From the NCBI GenBank assembly GCA_003486645.1, contig DNGI01000305.1:1-10125 (forward strand): 10,125 nt of DNA, in the 5' to 3' direction. Origin of the DNA: Cyanobacteria bacterium UBA11370 (GTDB taxonomy: Bacteria; Cyanobacteriota; Cyanobacteriia; Cyanobacteriales; Coleofasciculaceae). Positions 5,118 through 10,125 of this stretch are shown here, piece after piece. The number at the start of each line of letters is the position of its first letter. The stretch's first letter is position 1. The position numbers were made by a program, and so were the translations under genes. The notes beneath the pieces are model-generated. The model made no database searches. It was given only the letters and a program-made list of their open reading frames with translations, and was not told where the DNA came from.

Positions 5118-7295
5118 TCAATCCCGATCGCATCCTAGTCGCTGTAGCCGTGGCGTGCGTTTAACTCGTACTTGAGTATCATCACTTCCACTAGCAATGT
5201 AGATGTCATCGTTCAGGACGTTAATGTCAATACTATTAAATTTTTTATTATTAAATGAACGACCAATTCTCTTTCCTGTTATAAATTGTTCAGCTCTACG
5301 ACCTTCCCTTGTTAAAGGCCATAACATCATACGTCCGTCATCTCCCCCACTCGCTAGGTAGCAACCGCCGTTACTCAAAGCAACGGATCGCACGGGTTTC
5401 CCACTATGACCATTCGACCATTGATCAATCGGTTCACAGGGTTGATTTCTCACCAAACATTTTTGCATATCCCATAAAATAATCCTGCCCTGATTATCAG
5501 CAGTGGCTAAAAGATAAGGCTTAAGTTGAGCCGTATCCATGCTAAAGATATAATCATTTTGACCGCCTTGAGGGTAATCGACCCGTTGCAGTGCGTTTTT
5601 GGATAAATTCCAGATTACGAATTGATTAAACCGTCCGGCGATCGCTAAATTGGTATTGTTTGGTCCCACAAATTTGAGAGCATAAACAGCAAAGTCAAAC
5701 TCTCCACGACGAAGGGGTTGCTTACTCGTACTCTCAACCGTTGATGATAGGTCATCAAGGTTTTGTTGGACATCCCAAAGCAGAACCAAACCACTACCAT
5801 GACCACTGAATAGATAACGTGAGTCGTCCGTAAATTCTAAGGCTAAAACTCGGTCATCTTTTTGATAAGAAAACGAATCAACTAATTCGGGAGTTTCAGC
5901 TAACAAATTCAATAATTGAATTTCTCCATTTTCTAAACCTGCTGCTACCAGATTATTATTGACAGGTTTGTAGCGGATTACACGCACAGCTTTACCTGTA
6001 TCGGCAATTTCTCCCACTTCTGGGTTAGCAAATGGATTAAAAAAGCCATCTACTCTCCATTTAATTAACGTTTGGTCATTGGATGCACTGACAACATTTT
6101 GGCTCATCCCATTAAATTCTACCGAATTTACAGCATCTTGATGTCCGAAGTAGCGGTTGTTGGGATTAAGTCCGGATAACCACCAGGCTAAAAATAAAAA
6201 CAGCAAGCCTCCACTGAGTAATAACCACATTGGAATAATTGGAAAAACATCCAATTTCAGGATTTGAGAGGAAGGGTTAGTCGTTCCTAGACGCTGATCC
6301 GATAAAATTCCGACAGCTTCTAAAAAGAGCTTCTTTTTCCTGCCTAACCAATGTCGTCTAGCTTTTACTCCTAGTGGAATAGATTGAGTTTCACCGGGAT
6401 CAAGTTCTGCTTGTGTTTCAGGTAATTCTAACGTACATTGCTGTTGATCGTCGCCTTGAATTTCAACACTAACTTGCTGGTGTAAATTGCTGCGATTCTC
6501 AAATTCAAGGTCATACGTCACCGGAGGATTCCTCCAATTTGGCAACCACGTTAGCTTGGCTGGAATTTGGTGCTGATCAGGCTTATTTGTAAACTCTACC
6601 ACACCCATTGGTAGAACATGAAATGTTCCTTCTACCCATGAAGAAGGGCCATTACTATGAATTGCTTCTATTTTAAACGGATAAATTTGACTGGGAGCAT
6701 CAAGCAAATCTGCTGGTATTTGACAGATAAATAGTTCTGAAGTTTGTCCTCCCGCAGGCAATTGCAAATGACGTTCCGTTCCATCAACAATCCACCTGGG
6801 ATCTAATCCTGAAAACTTCAGAGTAACATTGGTTGGTAATTGACCAGGATTATAAATCCGAACTGGAATTTCATCTTGATTTCCCGGATATTCTTCAAAC
6901 TCGCGTACAGGTAACTCTAATTTCAGAACAACAGAACCCGTTCCTGCTTCTAAATTTAGACGCACAACTTCACGATCTTCATCTGGTAATTCTAAGGAGA
7001 AGACGCGCACTGTGAGGTTCATCATCCCCACAAAACCTGGAACAGGTGTATCCAAGATTAGGATATGAAATTTAGTGAAATCACCAGGGGGTTTTTTAGT
7101 ACTAACTTCTGGGGAAATACTATACCAATCAGACCGTTGATTCCCATCTGTTCCTGCTGCTGTTACTTCGAGTTGAAATGTGGCGAAGCGATCGCTCTCA
7201 TTAACAACCGTCACTTCAAATGACCCAGGTGCGCCTCCTGGTTTAAATTTAAGTTGTTTTGGATTAACAGTAGTCTCGATCAGATTTTCTGCCAT
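5118..7295 (-). CDS. Membrane-anchored WD40 protein with N-terminal Ig-like/beta domains
   Basis: The protein is 725 aa. Residues 1-120, about 121-230 and 231-345 look like three beta-sandwich domains (patterns such as FEVTVVNESD, EIPVRIYNPGQLPTNVTL and YDLEFENRSN). A short basic stretch (HWLGRKKK, 315-322) precedes a strong membrane helix at 353-375 (PMWLLLSGGLLFLFLAWWL). Residues about 383-712 form seven WD40-type blades, beginning FGHQDAVNSVEFN, with recurrent SASNDQTLIKW, SGGDDGRMMLW and SGSDDTQVRV turns; seven closes one propeller. The two halves would lie on opposite sides of a membrane. WD40 proteins of this layout occur beside cyanobacterial contractile injection genes (recalled family context), so a docking or anchoring role is plausible but inferred. 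It has no signal peptide and no good Shine-Dalgarno sequence. The gene is in line with the heme-sensor and DUF4159-like genes. Confidence 0.85.
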   Translation of the reverse strand: MAENLIETTVNPKQLKFKPGGAPGSFEVTVVNESDRFATFQLEVTAAGTDGNQRSDWYSISPEVSTKKPPGDFTKFHILILDTPVPGFVGMMNLTVRVFSLELPDEDREVVRLNLEAGTGSVVLKLELPVREFEEYPGNQDEIPVRIYNPGQLPTNVTLKFSGLDPRWIVDGTERHLQLPAGGQTSELFICQIPADLLDAPSQIYPFKIEAIHSNGPSSWVEGTFHVLPMGVVEFTNKPDQHQIPAKLTWLPNWRNPPVTYDLEFENRSNLHQQVSVEIQGDDQQQCTLELPETQAELDPGETQSIPLGVKARRHWLGRKKKLFLEAVGILSDQRLGTTNPSSQILKLDVFPIIPMWLLLSGGLLFLFLAWWLSGLNPNNRYFGHQDAVNSVEFNGMSQNVVSASNDQTLIKWRVDGFFNPFANPEVGEIADTGKAVRVIRYKPVNNNLVAAGLENGEIQLLNLLAETPELVDSFSYQKDDRVLALEFTDDSRYLFSGHGSGLVLLWDVQQNLDDLSSTVESTSKQPLRRGEFDFAVYALKFVGPNNTNLAIAGRFNQFVIWNLSKNALQRVDYPQGGQNDYIFSMDTAQLKPYLLATADNQGRIILWDMQKCLVRNQPCEPIDQWSNGHSGKPVRSVALSNGGCYLASGGDDGRMMLWPLTREGRRAEQFITGKRIGRSFNNKKFNSIDINVLNDDIYIASGSDDTQVRVKRTPRLQRLGCDRD

Positions 7296-7299
7296 CTGT

Positions 7300-7327
7300 T
7301 TGGGGAATAGGGAGTGGGGAGTGGGGA
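7300..7327. repeat. Heptamer tandem repeat TTGGGGA/ATAGGGA/GTGGGGA/GTGGGGA
   Basis: Four 7-bp units, the last two identical, start 4 nt upstream of the WD40 gene's ATG. On the coding (minus) strand they read C-rich (TCCCCAC), so they occupy the ribosome-binding position without supplying a Shine-Dalgarno sequence. Confidence 0.8.
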
Positions 7328-7381
7328 AAGGAACGTAATAATTATAAGTTTTAATTAAACGGATGACTATTTATTTTTACA

Positions 7382-7402
7382 AACAACTAACAACCAACAA
7401 CA
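7382..7402. repeat. Heptamer tandem repeat AACAACN, three units
   Basis: AACAACT, AACAACC and AACAACA lie immediately 3' of the heme-sensor gene, 2 nt from its TAA. On the minus strand this is the GTTGTTN family. The gap of 109 bp to the WD40 gene holds this array, an AT-rich stretch and the G-rich heptamers, with no clear terminator hairpin. Confidence 0.8.
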
Positions 7403-7404
7403 AA

Positions 7405-8478
7405 TTAACTGGATTTGATATCAGTCGCTTCTGTTAATCTATCTCTAATCGCTTTTGCCTTTTTCTGCAAAGCCTTAAAGTAAGCTATTTTACTCGTCTT
7501 AGCTGATGAACGAATATTCATTTCTTCACTCTTGATACTCAGTTCTTCTAGTTGTTGAGTAAAGTTTTGGTTACGAGCATAAATAGCATCAGCCATCTGC
7601 TGAAATATCCGCGCCAATTGTCCTAATTCATCAGAATTACCAGCAACTTTTCCTAGATTTTCAAGATCAGGTTCAGTTGTTTTATCAGCACTTAATTCAT
7701 CCGTGCTAATTTTTTGAGCCAGTCTAGCCATGGGTCGAATAGGTTGGATAACAGTACGCTTCAATAAAAAATTAATTAATAAAATTACAATAGCAAAAAT
7801 AGCGATAAAAATTCCGATAGCGAATCCAGATAACTGGCGGGCTATTTGAAAAACTTCTTGAGAAGGGACGTAAATGATTTGAACTCCAAGAATTTCATTT
7901 AAAGACCAATTAAAGCCATTTTCCGAACCATAGGTTTTGAGCAAACTTTTAGGCGCTACTTCGGGCGTACTATGGCAGCGCAAGCAAGTTTGGTCTTTAA
8001 TAATAATAGGTCGGGCGCTATAAAATAATTTTTCTCCCTCAATCGTTGTAAAATCATCAATTTCTTCCAAGTTTGATTCATTCCGAAACTTTTCAACAAG
8101 TTCTCTTTCAAACTCATTAGCCAAATCTCTTGGATTAGAAGGATTCAGTACAGCATCTTTATACAAATAGTTTTTATATTCAGGCTTTTGGCGAATCGCT
8201 TCAAAAACTTCTCTAGCTGAATAGGTTGGGATTGTTTGAGGCAAGAACTCTTTTTCTGTTTCTAGTTTAGGAGTTAATAATGGACTAACTTGATCACTGG
8301 TATAATTTCTGATCGAGTCCGTCATCTGCATCAGAATCCGACTTTTATAAGCCACATCTGCTTCGGCTCTACGCTGAGTCAGTTGGGATAGAGTTACTCC
8401 ACTAATAATAATACCAATTATAAAAACTATGGAGAGAAACAGTGTAAATTTGGGTGCAAGTTTAAGATTACTCAACAT
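7405..8478 (-). CDS. Tll0287-like c-type heme sensor with HAMP domain, no catalytic output
   Basis: The protein is 357 aa. TM1 spans about 12-31 and TM2 about 217-239, bracketing an extracytoplasmic domain of about 185 residues. That domain carries EVFEAIRQKPEY, FREPLARP-like FYSARPIIIK and the heme-c attachment motif C165-L-R-C168-H169. This matches the DUF3365/Tll0287-like c-heme sensor domain. A HAMP domain follows (about 240-300, with RTVIQPIRPMARLAQKIS and NSDELGQLARIFQQMA). The protein then ends in a helical tail of about 55 residues rich in Lys and Glu. No histidine kinase, methyl-accepting or cyclase domain is present, so it may signal through a partner. The gene sits between the DUF4159-like and WD40 genes on the same strand, suggesting a redox or ligand input to that module (inference). 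No strong Shine-Dalgarno sequence is visible. Confidence 0.88.
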   Translation of the reverse strand: MLSNLKLAPKFTLFLSIVFIIGIIISGVTLSQLTQRRAEADVAYKSRILMQMTDSIRNYTSDQVSPLLTPKLETEKEFLPQTIPTYSAREVFEAIRQKPEYKNYLYKDAVLNPSNPRDLANEFERELVEKFRNESNLEEIDDFTTIEGEKLFYSARPIIIKDQTCLRCHSTPEVAPKSLLKTYGSENGFNWSLNEILGVQIIYVPSQEVFQIARQLSGFAIGIFIAIFAIVILLINFLLKRTVIQPIRPMARLAQKISTDELSADKTTEPDLENLGKVAGNSDELGQLARIFQQMADAIYARNQNFTQQLEELSIKSEEMNIRSSAKTSKIAYFKALQKKAKAIRDRLTEATDIKSS

Positions 8479-8490
8479 ATAAATTAGTTA

Positions 8491-8525
8491 GTTGTTCGTT
8501 GTCAGTTGTCCGTTGTCAGTTGTCA
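8491..8525. repeat. Heptamer tandem repeat GTTGTYN, five units
   Basis: The units are GTTGTTC, GTTGTCA, GTTGTCC, GTTGTCA and GTTGTCA. The array ends 12 nt upstream of the heme-sensor ATG. Together with the oppositely oriented array at 8542-8576 it forms an inverted pair separated by 16 bases. Confidence 0.9.
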
Positions 8526-8541
8526 GGAATTATTTGTTAAT

Positions 8542-8576
8542 ACCAACAAACAACAAACAACCAACAACTAACAACC
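8542..8576. repeat. Heptamer tandem repeat AACAACN, five units, inverted relative to 8491-8525
   Basis: Five units (ACCAACA, AACAACA, AACAACC, AACAACT, AACAACC) end 2 nt from the stop of the DUF4159-like gene. Each ACAAC core can pair with a GTTGT core of the array at 8491-8525, so the 100-bp gap could fold as a long imperfect hairpin. It might act as an attenuator or RNA-stability element between the two genes. Confidence 0.85.
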
Positions 8577-8578
8577 AC

Positions 8579-10105
8579 TTAACTCAATTTGTCAAATAAA
8601 TCATCTCGACGAGAAGGTTTAGATGGTTTGGATGGTTGATCATCCGCCAATTGATCGAATAGACGATCTCTGGCTGTACGTTTAGAAGATTGAGGCTGAT
8701 CAGATATTGAACTCATTGTATCCCCTAAACGTTGCGAACCCATCAGTTGCCGTCTACGCCAAGCGTAATGCAAAATATTAATACCCATTTCTTGTGCGGT
8801 GCGGATTGTTTCTCTCGAAACAGATAGATTTTCATCTAATCCCCAAGCCGATGATAAACTCCCAATGATAACAATAATACCGCCTCCAATTAATAACTGA
8901 ATGGGTTGTTGATTAATGGAGGGAAGTGCAGAAAATAAAAATGGTTTGGTTCGCAGAGGGTGGTTCCGGTTTAATTGTTCTAGGGATTCTAACGGAGTTT
9001 CCCAAGCGCTAGTCAAATCTTGAAATAGCTGAGTGATATTGCTAATTTCTTTGGCTAAATCGGTGGCGATCGCCTCTCGTTCCGCTTCCAGTTCTTGTCG
9101 TTGTCCCCATAGTTGTAAGTCATCGCCAATGTCTGCGATCGCCTTATCCAACTCCTGTTTAACATTGGTTAATTCTTCAATTGCTGTTCCTTGAGTCGAA
9201 GCTTCTATTAATAGAACACCACCGGATTCGACGTACTTCCGCAGCAATTCAATTTCTGGATCGTTGAGAGATTGCCATTGGCGATCGCTTAAGAAAATTA
9301 AGTCATACTCTAATACGTTCTCCCCATCTGTCGGTTGTAAGGTTAACTGTCCGATTTCATCAGAACCCTGTAAATGCGGGTAAAGTCCGGCAACGGATTG
9401 AAGCAGGTAAGTAAGATTAGAAACAATACGGTTTTGTTCAGAATCATCCCGAACAGGAATCATCAAGCTGCCAAACTCTTGTGCAGATACAACAGGCTTT
9501 TTGTAAGCCGCAACTTGTACAATGGCTTGGGGTCGTGATTGAGCTTGGAGACGATAACGTAAATCTAAATTGTTATAGCTGGGGAAAAATACATCCTTGG
9601 GATTTTCTAACTGAACTTTGCCTGGTTTAAGGAGAATTCGACATAGTTCTACATCCCCTTGACTGGGTGGAGTCGTCTTTTCATCAATCCGAAATGTTTC
9701 TGTAACTCGTTCATCCGTTCTCCGAGTTTTTAATTCATCGGGATCTCTAAATCGGGCAACTAAATATACCATTAAAGGCTCTTCTGTCGCCACTTCAGAA
9801 GCAATTCGATAGGTTTCTGCTTTAGGAACAACAATAAAGTTACCAAACAAATCAATCCCAATTCCCGGTTGAATCTCGACCCAACGATCATCTCGGAATT
9901 TGGCTGTAACTTCTGCTGGTGCTGAAGTGATACGTACTTCCAAACCGCACACAATTCCAGGTTGGTGCAGAGATTGATAGTAGGCATTATGATAGTGCCG
10001 ATGATATTGATGCGCTAACTGCCATCGTTGGGCATTAATTAATAAACCATCGGTAACTTTAAGACGCTCAAACTGTTGAATCGGTGGTGGAGGCCAAGGT
10101 TTCAT
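8579..10105 (-). CDS. DUF4159-like protein with tail-protein-type N-terminal domain (eCIS-associated candidate)
   Basis: The protein is 508 aa. Residues about 10-190 hold LKVTDGLLINAQRW, HRHYHNAYYQSLHQPGIVCG and VEIQPGIGIDLFGNFIVVP. This layout is seen in proteins of phage-tail-like and contractile injection loci (HN..LHG.GVV.GL.V, then PG.AID..G). Residues about 210-305 resemble the first half of DUF4159 (LTYLLQSVAGLYPHL, LIFLSDRQWQSL, LLRKYVESGGVLLIEAS). A coiled-coil insert occupies about 306-370. The domain resumes at 375-450 (NHPLRTKPFLFSALP, SSAWGLDENLSVSRETIRTA, EMGINILHYAWRR). The last 35 residues are disordered, with two similar motifs, RDRLFDQL and RDDLFDKL. There is no signal peptide. 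Function is unknown; a structural or assembly accessory of an injection machine is inferred from family context. A heptamer array begins 5 nt upstream of the start, with no Shine-Dalgarno sequence. Confidence 0.78.
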   Translation of the reverse strand: MKPWPPPPIQQFERLKVTDGLLINAQRWQLAHQYHRHYHNAYYQSLHQPGIVCGLEVRITSAPAEVTAKFRDDRWVEIQPGIGIDLFGNFIVVPKAETYRIASEVATEEPLMVYLVARFRDPDELKTRRTDERVTETFRIDEKTTPPSQGDVELCRILLKPGKVQLENPKDVFFPSYNNLDLRYRLQAQSRPQAIVQVAAYKKPVVSAQEFGSLMIPVRDDSEQNRIVSNLTYLLQSVAGLYPHLQGSDEIGQLTLQPTDGENVLEYDLIFLSDRQWQSLNDPEIELLRKYVESGGVLLIEASTQGTAIEELTNVKQELDKAIADIGDDLQLWGQRQELEAEREAIATDLAKEISNITQLFQDLTSAWETPLESLEQLNRNHPLRTKPFLFSALPSINQQPIQLLIGGGIIVIIGSLSSAWGLDENLSVSRETIRTAQEMGINILHYAWRRRQLMGSQRLGDTMSSISDQPQSSKRTARDRLFDQLADDQPSKPSKPSRRDDLFDKLS

Positions 10106-10110
10106 AATTG

Positions 10111-10125
10111 GTTGTTGGTTGTTGG
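10111..10125. repeat. Heptamer repeat GTTGTTG at right edge, array truncated by window
   Basis: Two GTTGTTG units are visible before the window ends, 5 nt upstream of the DUF4159-like start codon. On the minus strand this reads CAACAAC and continues beyond the window. It belongs to the same family as the other intergenic heptamers. Confidence 0.7.

Larger units (their letters stand above)
2772..9288. repeat. Dispersed HIP1 octamers (GCGATCGC), ten sites
   Basis: GCGATCGC occurs at 2772, 2832, 3235, 3651, 3880, 5638, 7188, 9066, 9135 and 9281. This octamer is greatly over-represented in many cyanobacterial genomes. All ten lie inside coding regions (five in the TPR gene, two in the WD40 gene, three in the DUF4159-like gene). 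None lies in the cargo cassette, the DUF29 gene, the HNH/RHH pair or the heme-sensor gene. Confidence 0.9.

Noticed and set aside
7405..8478. Histidine kinase or chemoreceptor
   Set aside because: After the HAMP domain only about 55 helical residues remain, with no H-box, ATPase domain or methyl-accepting hairpin tip.
8491..8576. CRISPR array
   Set aside because: The units are contiguous 7-mers without spacers, typical of cyanobacterial short tandem repeats.

Overview
The window looks like a cyanobacterial chromosome, probably a filamentous or multicellular species. Three things support this: ten copies of the palindrome GCGATCGC (HIP1), heptameric short tandem repeats in most gene gaps, and families that are common in cyanobacteria (a DUF29 protein, an RHH-like plus HNH pair, a Tll0287-like c-heme sensor, and a WD40 protein with an N-terminal membrane-anchored part). 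Base composition is moderately AT-rich and the window is gene-dense, with no gene-free stretch above 300 bases. I see no tRNA, rRNA, CRISPR array, transposase or complete insertion sequence.

Left part (1-1860, plus strand): a three-gene cassette. A 348-370 residue protein carries two copies of an FGYNGLDVPVN...VQR motif, followed by a stretch resembling the leader of cyanobacterial DUF4157 proteins, and ends in a hydrophobic hairpin and a helical tail. These features suggest a cargo or effector of an extracellular contractile injection system (eCIS). Two small proteins follow (63 and 72 aa), each with a hydrophobic N-terminus and a coiled-coil C-terminus. A direct repeat of about 62 bp flanks the trio (1-62 and 1796-1858), so the trio may be a duplicable unit.

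Middle (1941-5036): a DUF29 gene on the minus strand diverges from an exported, proline-tailed TPR protein on the plus strand. The TPR gene runs tail-to-tail into a minus-strand pair made of an RHH-like protein and an HNH endonuclease. The HNH catalytic core is intact, but its C-terminus is antisense to the end of the TPR gene, so a rearrangement joint seems to lie at about 4290-4298.

Right part (5118-10105, minus strand, transcribed right to left): three large genes. They encode a 508-aa protein with a tail-protein-like N-terminal domain and a split DUF4159-like domain; a 357-aa membrane c-heme sensor with a HAMP domain but no kinase or cyclase; and a 725-aa protein with beta-rich N-terminal domains, one membrane helix and a seven-bladed WD40 propeller. 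DUF4159-like and WD40 genes are often seen near cyanobacterial contractile injection genes. No sheath, tube or baseplate gene is in the window, so I read it as the accessory flank of such a locus, and this link is inference. A plausible division of labour is anchoring and docking (WD40 protein), structural or assembly accessory (DUF4159-like protein), redox sensing (heme protein) and cargo (left cassette).

All four minus-strand starts from 5036 rightward have a heptamer array within 4-12 nt of the start codon, where a Shine-Dalgarno sequence would normally lie.
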